Positions 1 through 13,272 of a stretch of 64,000 nt of DNA are shown in pieces. Every line of letters begins with the position of its first letter. Position 1 is the first letter of the stretch. Under the pieces are notes generated by a model, which searched no databases, was not told the origin of the DNA, and saw nothing but the letters and a program-made list of their open reading frames with translations. Position numbers and translations under genes: made by a program. This stretch comes from Tetrahymena thermophila SB210 (lineage: Eukaryota > Ciliophora > Oligohymenophorea > Hymenostomatida > Tetrahymenidae): contig NW_002476426.1 in assembly GCF_000189635.1 (NCBI RefSeq), positions 682,001-746,000 of the forward strand, given 5' to 3'.

Positions 1-1267
1 GACGTTGCTTTATACTTTTTATTAAGTAAATCAGTAAAGAATTCATATCTAGCTTTTCCTCCTCTCCACCTCTTCTAAATTAAAATCGCACATCTTATTA
101 TATATTTTTTATATCCATCATCCCAGTGTTTTTTATCATAGTGCTGCTTACGACATATAGGGCAAGTTTTAACTTTATTATGCTTTTCAAAGCTTTCAAG
201 GCATTATTTATGAAAAACATGAGAACAACTTAGAATTATCTAACCTTAATCTTTAAAATCTTCCAAGCAAATAGGACACTATCCTTCATCTCTTTTCTTT
301 GACTATTCTTCAATTGTAATCCAATCTTCTCGAGTAAGGGGTTTAGGTGGAGCAGGAACTATTCCCAGCCTAAAAATTAAAAATTAAAATAAAATTAAAA
401 TTCTATTCTAAACTGTAAATAAGTTAACATTTTTTAGTTAATTGAAAAATAAATTTAAATAATTAAATTTCATTCTTTCGACATTTTTATTAAATTTATT
501 TCAAAATATAATTTTATTCATTTACTTAAAAATTATTATAATAAAGATTGTAATATATATAATAAATGCATTACCTTTGAGCTAAAGTTAGTTTATTTAA
601 ATAGCTATTCATTTTAACTTTATCATTTTTTTCTTCCTCTTTTATTCTTATCTAGTCTATTTCATGAGGAAGAGGAGGTAAAAATTATTTTTTTTCTTTC
701 TTTCCTAAATCAATTGGGTTTAATTGAATTTTTTAGTGACCTATTCTTATATATTTGTTATTCCTTTATCCTTGGGAGCTATTTTTACGTTGTTCACTGC
801 TTTAAGAGTTTAAATTGTTAGAACTTATTCCCTCTTACATAGAATTTTGTCTTAAATTTATGTTCTCAATATTATTTCTATGACTCTGTTTATTAAAAAA
901 TATAACATGATTCAATTGATTTGAATATTAAGGTAAAATTTACATTGCCTATTTGATTTTCGCTTTATATCCTTTAACTATTAATACTAGATAGAGTATG
1001 AATATTATTATTTTGAAATCCTTGTGAATTATAAGTGCTATTTATTTAATTTGTTTGTATTTGCTCTTATTGTTGAGCTTATTCTTCAAGATGTTATCTT
1101 CCCCATTATAAAATTTGCTAAGCACTATTTTATAGCACTCTATTATTTTAGCTCTTTTTAAGGTTTTTGATGATCCTATTATTGTTAACGCCTTGAGTAG
1201 GTTTCAAATTTATATTCACACTTCTTAAATAATGATCCTAAAGAGCTGCAGCATTGATATATGTCAT
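1..1267 (-). CDS. RNF32: RING-H2/IQ-motif protein, RNF32-like (3' end outside window)
   Basis: Read on the minus strand with TAA/TAG as Gln, the protein starts at the ATG at 1265-1267 with MTYINAAALQDHYLRS, which matches the AVALQDH segment of vertebrate RNF32. A Gln/Asn-rich stretch follows and then NKLTLAQRLGIVPAPP, also an RNF32 landmark. The LAQR/LGIV codons are joined across a 204-nt intron (370-573) with clean GT and AG ends. Next is a RING-H2 finger, CPICLEDF...LSCSHVFHKQCLESF...CPICRK, around 160-270, and an IQ calmodulin-binding motif (ILIQKRWRGGKARYEFF) near 40-100. Human RNF32 has two RINGs flanking an IQ motif, so the second RING probably lies beyond the left edge. RNF32 is a presumed E3 ubiquitin ligase linked to sperm; a cilia-related role here is inference only. 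Confidence 0.85.
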
Positions 1268-1980
1268 ATCTATCTTTTCTTACTTTTTTTTTGCATTCAT
1301 TTTTATTTTAAAATATTTTTACTAATTTATTCTACTTAAGTTTTAAACTTAAAAACTCTTAAAACTTTAAAAATTCCTACAAAGTCTAACTTAAAACAAT
1401 AAGATTTTGTATGTAAAATATTAAGAACAATTATATAAAATTAATAAACAAATAATATAATTACTAATTTTGAAATTTTAAATGATTGATGATTTTTGAT
1501 TTTTGATATTTCTAAAATCATATTAAATCCATAATTTTCAGAATTAACAAAAATAATAAATCTTAAATATTATTTAAAATGAAACAAATTTTTTTAAAAA
1601 TAAATATTTAAAATATTCTAATGATTTATTTGCCAATTTAAACAAAAGATAATTGTCAAAATATTATTTAAATTTAAAAATTATTTTATTTCTTAAAAAA
1701 TTATAATGAGTTTTTGATAGCTAGTTTGTTTATTTATTTATTAGTTCACTATTTATAATTAATAAAAGAAGAGCATTGAAGAATATTGATCAATAAGAAA
1801 ATTAATTGAAAGCTAAATATTATCAATCCAATATAGCTATTTAGAATTAATAGCACCTAGATAAAGGTTTTCAATAGCAAATAATTTGCATATCTTTTAT
1901 TTAATTAAGTAGAGAGAGATATATAATTAAGGTTATAATTTAAATTAGAATAAAACATTTCATAAATTTAGCAAAATAAA
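1268..1980. other. Intergenic region between divergent RNF32-like and DIS3 genes
   Basis: Very AT-rich DNA with homopolymer runs. No conserved reading frame or RNA gene is visible. It must hold the promoters of both divergent genes, but no specific element could be recognised. Confidence 0.6.
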
Positions 1981-4900
1981 ATGAACACATCAATTAGCGT
2001 TCAATTTGAGAAGTATAGAAGAGGAGGTATCGGCAAAAAGGTCACTGAATTGTATTTAAGAGATGATATCTCATGTGGTTTAGTGAATTGCCAAATATGC
2101 AAAACACCTGGTAGAATATTAGAAATAATATTTAGAATAATAATAACTATCGTAGAAATTAACTAAAATTTAACTTTAATCCAACAGGAAATACTCTACA
2201 TATTGAAGGAGAAGATAGAACAATTTTTATTTTAGATGAATATACCGTCTTAACTTAGTTAGATGTCATTCTTAATTGCCCAAAACTTGTGAATGTAGTT
2301 TTAATGCAAACTACTGTGCACAACATTTAAAAAAAGTAAATAAAATACATTCAATAGGTATTTTAAAAATTAAAGTTTATTTTTAATAAATTTAGAAACC
2401 AAAACACATATACAAGCTTGAGAAATTTAGTTGAGGGTGAAATTTATAGAAATATACATATATATGCTAACGAATATAGCAAATACACATACACTCCCAT
2501 CCAATAAAATGAAAAGTAAGAAACAAGAGATACTCGTGCAGTGCTTGAAGCAGCTGTTTGGTATTAAAATCATTTAAAGGTAAAGACTTATATAAATAGT
2601 AATAGTTTATAATTGTTGATATAATAATATTTTCTATTTATAGAGCAGTATGAGAGATATTGAGATATTATTTATTACAAGCGATTACTAATCTCATAAA
2701 ATTGCTTTGGAAAAAGGATTAAACTCGACCACTATATTTGAGTTTGTTAAATCGATTAAAGGTGAATATCCTAATTTGATGGATTTTTTGGGTATCTCAG
2801 AGTAGGCTATGGATATTGAATTTGAAGGATAATAGGTTCTATTCTAAGAACACCTTACTTTGAATGAATTGAGTAATAAGGTCAAAGCAGGTGACCTGTT
2901 CTAAGGTAAACTTAAGATAGATAGAAACGATATTAATGATGGTACTGTATTTATCCCAAAATATGATTTTGAAATTAAGATCATTGGATAACCTAACTTA
3001 AATCGTGCTTTGCATGGAGATTTAATAGCTATAGAGCTTTTACCAGAGAACGGTAATTTACATGCCATTTATCTATCTACAAAAGATTTAAATATTTTTA
3101 TTTTAATTTATTAAAGAGTGGATATCATCAAATTATATGGGTGATAATGAAGACGAAGAAGAAGATTTCAAGAATGTGCATGAAGCTGTCAAAACAAACA
3201 ATTCTAATAAATAGTTAGAAGAAAAATATTTAAATGTAGTAGAAAAAATTAAAAAATTAAACTTAAATCCTACTGGTAGAGTAGTCGGAGTTATAAAAAG
3301 AATCTAAAGATATTTCTGCGGAGAAGTTACACCAGAAGCTATCAATTTACCAAATTTACCTAGTGGTATAGAACTTAGAGAATTTATTCCTGCAGATGGA
3401 CGTTTCCCCCATTTCTACTTAAGAACCACAAATGTAGATATTTTTATCATTTTTAAAATATACTTATCTATAAAAATAAAAAGGGATCTCAATTATAAGG
3501 AAAAAAAATATAAATTGGTTTCGATAACTGGAGTAAATCTTCTAAATATCCTTTAGGACATTTCAAGATGCTTATTGGTGATTCAGGAGATACTAAGGCT
3601 GAAGGAGATGTTATTTTGCTAGAACACAACGTTGAATATAGAGCTTTTTCTAAGTAAGTTCTTGATTGTTTACCTCCATAAGACGATAAATGGTAAATTC
3701 CATAATCAGAAATAAAAAAGAGAGTTGACTTAAGAGGAATTAATGTCTGTAGTATTGATCCTCCTGGGTGTAAAGATATTGATGATGCTCTTCACTGTAT
3801 ATCTTTACCAAATGGTAATTTTGAAGTTGGTGTACATATTGCAGACGTAAGCTATTTTGTTCGTCCTGATACTGCTATTGACAAAGAAGCCTAAAATAGG
3901 TATATTTCAAAAAATAAATTTATTTTAAATAGTAATTAATAAAAAATAAACAAAAAGATGTACTACTGTCTATTTAGTAGATAGAAGAACAGATATGCTT
4001 CCAAAGCTTTTAACCGAAACACTCTGCTCTTTAAAAGACGATGGTGACAGACTAGCATTTTCAGTTGTTTGGGTAATGGATAAAGATGCTAACATTATTG
4101 AAACTCGCTATCATAAGTCAATAATCAGATCAGTTGCTTCTCTCAATTACGGTAAAGCACAATCTATGATTGATGACGTTAATGACAATTCAGAGCTTAC
4201 CAAATCTATAAGGTAAATTTTTTATCTATCTTCTTTGATGATAAATATTTTTTAAAAAATTAATGTAATTGTTTTACTTTATTACTTAGAAATTTAAATA
4301 TGCTTGCAAAGAAATTAAAGTAAAAAAGAATCGAAAACGGTGCCTTATCATTAGCTTCAACTTAAGTTAAATTCACATTTGATGATGAAACACATAATCC
4401 AGTTGATGTTTAATTCTACCAAATGTATGAAACTAACTCTCTTATTGAAGAGTTTATGCTTCTTGGAAATGTTGCAGTTGCTGAAAAGATAGTATCTCAC
4501 TTCCCTTCTATTTCTATTTTACGTTAGCACTCCTAGCCTAAACCTAAATAAATAAAAGAACTCTCATAAATTTTATAAAAGATTGGATTTAATCTTGATT
4601 ACTCTTCAAACAGGGTAATATTTAACTTTTCTTGTTAAAGAATAGTTGTATTTAAGTTTTTTATTTTTAGAATTTAGCAGATAGTTTGGATAAAGTAAAC
4701 AGACCTAATGATCATTTCTTTAATAAATTGGTTCGTATCATGACTACCAGATCCATGAATGAAGCCACATATTTTTGTACAGCTGATGCTGATTATCCTG
4801 AATTTTATCATTATGGTTTGGCTGCACCCCTTTATACTCACTTCACCTCTCCAATTCGTAGATATGCTGATGTTTTAGTTCACAGACTCCTTGCTGCCGC

Positions 4901-5437
4901 TATTGATATTGAAGCTATTCCAGCATATATGTCAAACAAGCTTAAAATGGCTAAAATTTGCGAAAAAATGAATATGAGAAATCGTATGGCTCGTTTTGCA
5001 TCACGCTCCAGCTCAGATTATAACACTTATTTATTTTTTAAAGTAATTAATTAGATTTTTTATTTATTTAAGTAAAAAAAATTATAAAAAAACAGGATAA
5101 ACAAATTGAAGAAGTTGCTATGGTATCAAGCATTAGTAAAACTGGTGCTACTGTTGTTGTTCCTCGTTATGGTTTAGAAGGACAAATTAAATTTAGTGAA
5201 AAAGATTTAAAAGAAAACGAGAAATTGTTGCAAGAGCTCAAACAAAATTAATCTTTAATAATTGTAATTTAAAATTTATTTATGTGGATAATATTAATTA
5301 AAATAATATTTTAAAAATAGGATTTCGTTGTAAATGGAAACAGACATAAATTATTTGATTACCTTAAAGTAAGAGTAAGTGTTGGCATGAAAAACTTTCA
5401 TAAATAAATTACTTTAGAATATTTAGGTCCTAACTGA
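1981..5437 (+). CDS. DIS3: Exosome ribonuclease DIS3/RRP44
   Basis: Catalytic subunit of the RNA exosome: a 3'-5' exoribonuclease for rRNA processing and RNA decay. It starts [20 protein letters not shown]. The CR3 cysteine motif [13 protein letters not shown] follows, then a PIN domain, two cold-shock-type folds, the RNB domain (about 3700-5050) and an S1 domain ([16 protein letters not shown]). It ends ITLEYLGPN before TGA at 5435-5437. The RNB active-site segment [15 protein letters not shown] is complete, and [20 protein letters not shown] is the family hallmark. Several introns interrupt it; the first, 2111-2187, joins codons for P-G-N-T. The PIN domain is unusual: by alignment with human and yeast DIS3, two of the four metal-binding acids are replaced (see findings). 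Identity is secure; exact inner splice sites were not all fixed. Confidence 0.95.
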
Positions 5438-5995
5438 TTTATATAAATAATATTTTGCATTTAGTCATAATAAATAATGTCTATCTATTTATTTTGTAAA
5501 ACTAAATTTCAGCAATGAAGCAATAACTAGCAAACTAAACTTATTTTCTATTTTCAAAATAAAATAAAATTTATTCAATTTCATAAAAAACAAACAAAGC
5601 TTTTAAGAAAGTAATTTTTCATGGTATACTTCAAAATGATCACTTTACATTTTATGAAAATAAAAATATTTTCTTGTTAAAAATAATTTATTAGAATTAT
5701 ACAAGCAAATAAGCAAGAAAGTAAACAAACAAAAATGTACAAACAAGAGGAGTTAAGTTTTAGTTTATTTTAAAAAATAATATATCTTACTTTATCTAAT
5801 TTATTTAGTGTTTGTTTTCTGATATTTTTAATTAAATAGATATTCTTTCAACTGCTTATTTAAATTAAATCTAAGTAGATCATAAATTATTAATAAATAT
5901 TTCACATAAAATAGTAGAAAATTATAAGTAAGTAAGTACATTAATAAAAATCTGCCATTAAATAATTATTCAGAAGAGACTTTCTTTATTAAAAA
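5438..5995. other. Intergenic region, DIS3 to TTRAY-like gene
   Basis: AT-rich spacer between two same-strand genes, with no coding frame of note. It presumably contains the DIS3 3' end and the promoter of the next gene. Confidence 0.6.
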
Positions 5996-8900
5996 ATGGA
6001 GTAATACTTAGAGAAATTAGATGTAGAGTGGTTTTTTGATATTAAAATTTAGTGCTAAATTAAATACATTGACTACCACATGACTAAGCCTTGGATTGCT
6101 TACTCTACAAATAACAATGTAGTTTAGATTTGGGATTATGAAAGAAAAATTTGTATAAAAAGTATGCATTCGTATACTATTGATATTATTGATCACTCAA
6201 AAAGTACTGAAATTAAAGGTTTAAAATTTTTAGATGCAGAAACTTTGCAATGGATGTTTCCATCCAACTCCCTACTCACTCCAGAATATGAAGAAATCAT
6301 TAAAAAATTTTCTAACCATTGGCTAATAATATATTCTGAGTCAAAAATATTCTTTTACGACTACATACTTGATAACTACAAAGCAATCAGTCCATAAGAT
6401 TTAGAATAAAAAAGTGTTAAAATTATTTAAGCCATAGACTATCAATACATAGCAATAGGATGTGGTGATGGCTCTATTAAAATATTTGATATAAATCAGT
6501 GGATTTTCTCAAAGACTATGAGAGAAGTTCATTCAAAAGCAGTCAATTTTATAATTCCTTACAAGCAAGATCAAAGTAGTCGTCCACGTTTAATTGTTAG
6601 TTCCTTGGATGGAAATATATCTTGCTGGAATGTAGATTCTAACACCGATACTCCTTCTTTTAAGCTTTATTTCATGAATAAAAAAGGCAAGGTTTGATTT
6701 ATTGAAATTAAATTATTAAATTTAAAGAGCTTCTATTACAATCAAAATAGCATCAACAATTCAAATTAAATTATATCAACAAATAAAATAAATTTTATTT
6801 TAAAGACACACAAACATTAAATAAAAGATACAAACTTATTTGCATAGAAAACAACATAAATATCCTTAAAAAATATTTTCAAAATAGAATTTAAGCAAAT
6901 AAAATATGCTACTTTGATTGTAAATTTATTTGTACTCTTGTATTAAATAGCTCTCCTCTTTAAGTAAAATTTATTACTCATTAAACTTAAAATATTATAT
7001 AAAAGACTTCAAACGATGATGAAAATGTAATTTCTATGACCTATGATCCTAATACTTTTAGTCTGGTAACCGTAACAGAAGGATATGTAAATTTTTTAAA
7101 TTTAATTTAGATAGATAATAAAGAAATTAATGACTATAAAAAAAGGTAACAGTATGGAATATGATGACTAGTATGGAGTTAAAAAGGTATAAAAATGGAA
7201 AGGATAAAGACTAAGTGAAAGAAGCTTTATTTTTCAATCATCCTTGTAAATAAATAAATAATTTTCAAGAGTAAGATTGTAATTATATTATATATTTTTA
7301 TAAAGGTTATGGAGGAAATACTTTGATTTTCCACTCGAACAAAATGGAATTAGGTCTGTTTTAAATAACAAAGTAAAATAGTGGATCAGATAGTAAAAGT
7401 GATAGAATTGTTACAAATTTATTATATGATTTGAAAAATAACTAAGAACTTGATAAAAGCTTAAAAATTATTACAATGCAAATCCATGCATTAAAACCTA
7501 ACAGAATCTTTTTGGGAACTAATATGGGTCTCTATATTATTAATCTTAACAAATTCAAGCTTCCTCCTATTTGCTTTAACCACTTTTTCTCAACGAATCA
7601 CACAGTATCTCAAGTATGAAATATTATTTTAGTTAAAATGAGGCTCTAATAATTTTACTTGTTCAATTTATTTTAAAAGATGAAAGATTTTTTGATTGAT
7701 GACGGAATTCTTAAAAAAATGGATAATGCTATGATAACTAAGCTAAGAGACTATGAGAACAAAGCTCAACTCAACTAAACAACTATGAATTTTGTTTATC
7801 TACATTTAGGTAATTAATCAATTAATTGCACATTGTTTGAGTTACAGGCTTAGCAAAATAAAGTAAATTTAATTTTAGATTAATATTTCATTAAATAATT
7901 TATTGAATACTCATTTTAAGCAAATAAGCTATTCATAGGTCACTTGCAGACAATACTAATTTAAAAATCATTTTAACTGGGAAGATAGTGAGATATTATC
8001 CAGTACAAGTGGTAAATATATTAGTTGTTTTAGTAGAAAAAATGGGTATTTCGAAATATTGAAAGTAAATAATTCTCACTTCGTAGATAAGAATAAAATC
8101 AATTTATTACTTGATGGAGATGAAACTTTGCATTTTCTCAGTTAATTAGATTGCTTATATAGTGGGTGTTGCACATCTTTAGTTTGGCATTAGTATTGTG
8201 ATGAATTTGCAGCTTTGATGCCTATAAATAAAACTGGCCAATTTATAAAGGCTACTGAGAAAGTAACAACAATTTCAACAGGAGGGCTTTTTAACCAAAA
8301 GACTATCCAAACTTATAGCACTTCTTACTCAGATCACATTCAAAAGATTATATTTGTATTATTTGAAATCAATGAAGACCCTAAGGCTAAAGTAGAAGAA
8401 GTTTATAGAAAAGATTCGTAAATATTACTAAAAGATTTATTTTAAAGTTAAATGTTTAATTTTTTATCAAGATTTTTGAATCCAACTAAGCTTTTTGCAG
8501 GAGAGTTTTATGGAATTGTAGATTTAATGACGGATAAAGATATGGAAGAGATAATGAGCATAAAAGATAGCAAAGCAAAAGACTAAATGATTGCAGATAA
8601 GGATAAAGATATGGATGAGTTAAACAAGAAAGAAAAATTAGTAAAAGAATAAATGAGAATGCTCAAGCTTAATAAATGTGAGTTCTTTGAAATAGAGAGA
8701 GCTTAAAATACTACTTAAAAGTAGACAGCTATTTATATAAAAGTTGGTAAACCAATAATAGAGCCACGCAGTGTTTATTGGAATTTAAATCACGAAATAT
8801 GCATTGTTGTTTACTTAGATTTTCTTCTTATTATTAAGTAGTAGAAGGATACTTTTTAATTCTTTAAAAGTTTAAACTTATAAATTATTCATGGATATTT

Positions 8901-9974
8901 TTTAGAAGACTTGTTCTTTTATGTAACTGAAGATTTAATAGGTGATTTGAATAAATTAAATAAGTAATGAAAAGTTAATATTTAAATCTTAAAATAGGTG
9001 TTTTAGTAAACGATTTTAGTGATGATGTTTTAGATATTCCTTTGGCTAAGTTAGAAAGAGTTGTTTCAAGAAATGAAATTTTAAATCTGGAAGATATCTT
9101 GTGCAGTGGATAAGAAGACTACTCAAGTTCATCTCAGTTAGATTAGTCTTAACTTGAATAAGAATTTTAAGATACAATATATCCTGAGATACAAAAAAGA
9201 CCTCCTGGGATATTAAAGATTTTAATGATTTATGATTATAAATTAATTTTGATAAACGAAAAGAGAGAAATAGGAATCATTAATTTGACTCACCCATTCT
9301 TAAAGTTTTGTATGTTTTTACAACATAATGAATTTAATAGTTGCTTAGAGTTATGTAAGGTATTTGACCCTAATTTGCATTATATGTTTACTCAAATGTT
9401 TATTAAGAGAAATGCACTTTCGTTTGCTACTAAATTAGAAGGATTATCTTTGATAGATAGGGCGATCATTGATTTAGAGCATAACAAATTAGTCAATACC
9501 AGCATTTCTGTGCAATTTATTTAAGGTCTTTTTGCTGAAAAAAGATATTCTACTAAGCAAAAGAAATCTTTACTTACATATCTTGCAGTCAAAATGCATT
9601 AAATAGAAAAATTTGACGAAGTGAATATGATCATTTAATATGGTTTGCAGTATTCAATGTAAATATATTTGAATTTCAAATGGTTACAATATTTATTTAA
9701 AAAATAGATTTGATAATGAAACTAACATAATTTTACTCTCAAATGATGAATAACTTATCAATTTATACTGTGCTAAGTACTGTGGAAATTTAGTAGTTCC
9801 TTTCCTTATTAAAAAATTAGGATCATCTGGTCTAAAGTAAACAAATAAATAATTATATGTTTTTGTCTAAAATGTTACTTTTAAATTAAAAGGGATAAGA
9901 AAGTTATTACAGATCTTTGGATTAAATAGATGTAAAAAGTTTTAGGACTTGTAGCTAAACAATAAATAGAATGA
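5996..9974 (+). CDS. TSET complex WD40 subunit, TTRAY/TWD40-2-like
   Basis: A large beta-propeller protein starting MEQYLEKLDVEWFFDIKIQC. The first propeller has TKPWIAYSTNNNVVQIWDYE, IAIGCGDGSIKIFDINQW and RLIVSSLDGNISCWNVDS. A later segment, IHALKPNRIFLGTNMGLYII, and the C-terminal helical part (FCMFLQHNEFNSCLELCKVF) align from memory, in the right order, with Arabidopsis TWD40-2 (compare HPLQPHLVATGTNVGIIVSE and DAVSAVKWASRLG). TWD40 proteins are COP-like double-propeller/solenoid subunits of TSET/TPLATE, an ancient clathrin-associated endocytic coat. It ends VAKQQIE before TGA at 9972-9974. Introns include one of about 330 nt after KLYFMNKKGK and a short one just before GDKKVITDLW. A different coatomer-like WD40 protein is possible but fits less well. 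Confidence 0.75.
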
Positions 9975-10934
9975 TGAAAAAATCAAATTAAAATTTAAAA
10001 ATGATTTACTATTTAATTTGTTTGAATTTATTATTTTTCAAAGAATTAACTTGTAAAGCAAGTTTAATAAAAAATTAAAAATCAATTTAATATTTTATAA
10101 ATTCCTCAAATCGTTAAAATTTATTTTATTAAAATAGCATTTATTTTTTCTCTCAATTAACTCTAAAAATAATAAAACTATTAGATTTTATTTTTTTTTA
10201 AATTAAATTGCATAATTTAGTTAATTTAAAAAAAAATATTATAGAAAGTATAAAAATTAAATCATTTTACTGTTTAATACTTAAAAATTACTCTCTATGA
10301 AATACAAAAATTTTAAAATAACAATATAAATAATTCTTCAAAAAACAATTTTAACAAAATCATCTTTCTGTCTAAGGATATTTTGCTAATTAAAATCATG
10401 GTTATTTTTCCTATCAATTATATTGGTTATAATTTAGTAAGATTAAATAGTAAATTGAACTTATGAAAATGAAATATTTGAGGGATTTATAATATAAATA
10501 AATAGACAATTTAAAATAAATAAATAAATAAATAAAAAGCTTTTAATTAAATTGAAAGATTATAGAGTACTAATAATTAAAATAAATGTACAAAAATAAT
10601 AAAATTAATTATCAATCTAAGGTAATAAAACATAGAAATATGCATGCATTTGTTTAAAATATAGTGAGAGCTTTTGAATATTAAAATTATTTCATTTTTA
10701 GAGTTAATATTATATAATAATTATTTACTGCATTTATAGAGATTGATTTGAGTAAAAAATACCAAACAATAATTGATACCCAAATTAAAAATATTTAAAT
10801 AGCTTCTATTTTCAAAGTAGTTTTATATTTATTTTTTAGTTATAGGTTTTTCTTCTAGTTTTTTAATTCCAATATTTTCACTGAAAATTAATTTATTAAG
10901 TTTAGCTGTTACTGCTACAGTAGCTGCTCTTATT
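9975..10934. other. Intergenic region between convergent genes
   Basis: About 1 kb of AT-rich DNA between the 3' ends of the TTRAY-like and MAK16 genes. Apart from a short TAAA run at 10514-10536, no coding frame or RNA gene was seen. Confidence 0.6.
10514..10536. repeat. Tetranucleotide (TAAA)n microsatellite
   Basis: About five uninterrupted TAAA/AAAT units in the spacer between two convergent genes. Simple repeats like this are common in AT-rich ciliate spacers. Confidence 0.85.
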
Positions 10935-12451
10935 TCAAAAATCTAAATCTTCTTCTACGTTAGTAGCTTTTTCTTTAAGATTATTTTCGTTTTCGTATTC
11001 TAGTCTAACTTTAGGCTATATCTTTTTACCTTTCTTTACAGGTTTTTTACTCTTAGCAATTTCTTCATCATCTTCATCTTCCTCATCAGAATCATTTGAT
11101 TTTTATTTATTCTTTCTTTTCTAGTTAAGGGCTTTTTTTATTTAATATAAATTATTACTTTTGCTACTTTTAAATTAAAATGATTTATTTACAATTATCT
11201 TTTGTAGCTACTTCACCATCGTCATCATATTCTTCTTCATCTTCTTCGGAATCCTCAATATCTTCTTCATCGTCATCAAAATCATCTTCTCCTTCTTCAT
11301 CATCATCGTCTTCATCATCATCATTTTCATCATAAATTAATTCAGCATCACTGATGTTAGCTTCAGATAGTTCATCTTGATCTTATTCTTCTTCTTGTTC
11401 ATAAATTTCATTATTATCCATAACTTTATTAAATGCTTTAGGATATGTATTATATATATCTTCATAAACATTGGATTTAAGTCTATCAAGTAATTCTTTT
11501 TCGATAGATTCTTCTATGTGAGCAGCTTGTAAAGCTTTAGTTTCTCTGATTTTATCTCTTCTTTCTGCTTTCTTCTTTATAGGTACTATTTCTTTGCTGA
11601 ATAAAAATTTGGAATTACATATATATTAAATTTAATCTAAAATGTATTTACAATCCTTTGACTTTCATCTTTCTGATACGGATTAACATTTATCTAAGCT
11701 TTGTTAATCTTTATTTACACTTGTGAATAATAAAGTTGGACCAATAAGGAAGATGTTCTTCAATTTGAGCAAGAGCCTATTATAATAAATTAGAATAAAT
11801 TTAAATTATGTAGGATTTTAATCACTCTTGTTTCTTTTTCTTTAAAATTCATTTTTATTGATAAAATCTATCAAAATTTATGCTTTTTGCAGGAAGAGCA
11901 AAAATCTATTAATTAAAAAGATATTTCTACTGAAATTTAATCCTCAAATAAAAGTATGTAGAGCTGAACTTAAAAGTAAGTTATTGGTTAATAATAACGA
12001 TAAAATTAAGGAGGATTAAAGTTGTTAAATAGGCTTTGATTTTATCATTTTAAATTTAAATTGATGTTTCATTTTTTTTTAAATTACCTTTTCGTAGTTT
12101 TTAGAAAGCTCAATTTTTTCCCACATATTTGCTGGAGAGTGAGCACGTTCAACAGTTTTGATGTAGAGGTAGCAAATACCCTTTTCGTGTTTTATGGTAG
12201 CATATTGGGAATTGGCTAAAGGACAAGCTTGACGATTACATAAACCTGTTAAATTATATTCGTTTCTGCAGAAATTTCTAGTTTCAGTTCTATTTTATAT
12301 TTACAAAATTGTTTTATTAGAAACATTGCTATTTTTATTCTATGGCTAAATGAAATAATTTATAATTTAATATAGTAATGTTTGCTTACTTGACTTTAAA
12401 GGAGCATTATTAACGATTGATAATTTACCAAACAACTTCGTCGATTTACAT
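10935..12451 (-). CDS. MAK16: Ribosome biogenesis protein MAK16
   Basis: MAK16 is a nucleolar factor of early 60S pre-ribosomes. The minus-strand start is ATG at 12449-12451, reading MQIDEVVWQIINRQQCSFKV, equal to the invariant family start (human [20 protein letters not shown]). After an intron come [19 protein letters not shown] and [20 protein letters not shown] with the four conserved cysteines, then [20 protein letters not shown] and LSKNYEK. The C-terminal third is a run of Asp/Glu and Ser followed by basic [11 protein letters not shown], as in other MAK16 proteins. It ends VEEDLDF before TGA (10935-10937), near the family's C-terminal LEYE motif. Several short introns are present. It is transcribed divergently from the RPS3A gene, which suggests shared promoter DNA. 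Confidence 0.95.
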
Positions 12452-13272
12452 TTTTTTTCAATATTTTATATTTTCCTATTAATAATAGAACATAATTAAT
12501 ATAATCAAATAAATTAATGAAGCAAAGAAATTATTTTATTCATATTGCTAAAATCTATTATTTGATCATCATCATCATTAAATTTTTCTTTAATCAATTT
12601 TTTGATACAAGAGCTGCAGAGTATAAAATGTTTTTTAGTAGATTTTATCTAAATTAATATATTATTAGAATAGAAATATTTTCTGCTAAATGCTATTGTT
12701 GTGGATAGAAGAAAAATTATAAAATTCTATGAAATGATTAGAGGCAAGCGTACTTGAATGTGTATAAAATGAAGGGCTTGTGGGCTTTTATAAACTAAAC
12801 TAGGATTTGCTTTGGTTTTTAATTTTTTTGTTTGATTATTTGTTATTACTTTTTGCAAAAATCAAAAGAAGAAAAAGCAATAAGAATTGCTTTATAGTTT
12901 TAATAAGATTTATACTGAGAAGAATATATACATGAAAAAGAATTAATATTATCTAATAAAAATGAATGAAAAATAAATATTGTTGCGAGTAGCGTGCAAA
13001 ATGATAGTGAATACTTGTATTTAAAGCGGGAGGAATAAGGTATCTCGCTTGTATTTTTTGTATTAATTTTCTTTTTTGTATTTAATTATCAAAGGAGATT
13101 CTCTTTTAGAGTGTAAAATTAATTGGTTTAATTTGATCCAGGGATAGTTTGAAAATAATAAGAATTTTAGGGTTAAATTAGTTATCAAAGCTAAAAAAGC
13201 AATACAAGGGTAATTTTTTAAGAAATAATTAAAGATAATAAAACACAAAACAAAAAAGGAACAAAAGTAAAA
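12452..13272. promoter_or_regulatory. Divergent promoter region, MAK16 / RPS3A
   Basis: 820 nt separate the start codons of MAK16 (minus) and RPS3A (plus), two genes of ribosome production. No convincing open frame lies within it. The stretch around 13000-13060 is slightly GC-richer than its surroundings. The shared regulatory role is inferred from layout; no known element was identified. Confidence 0.45.
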
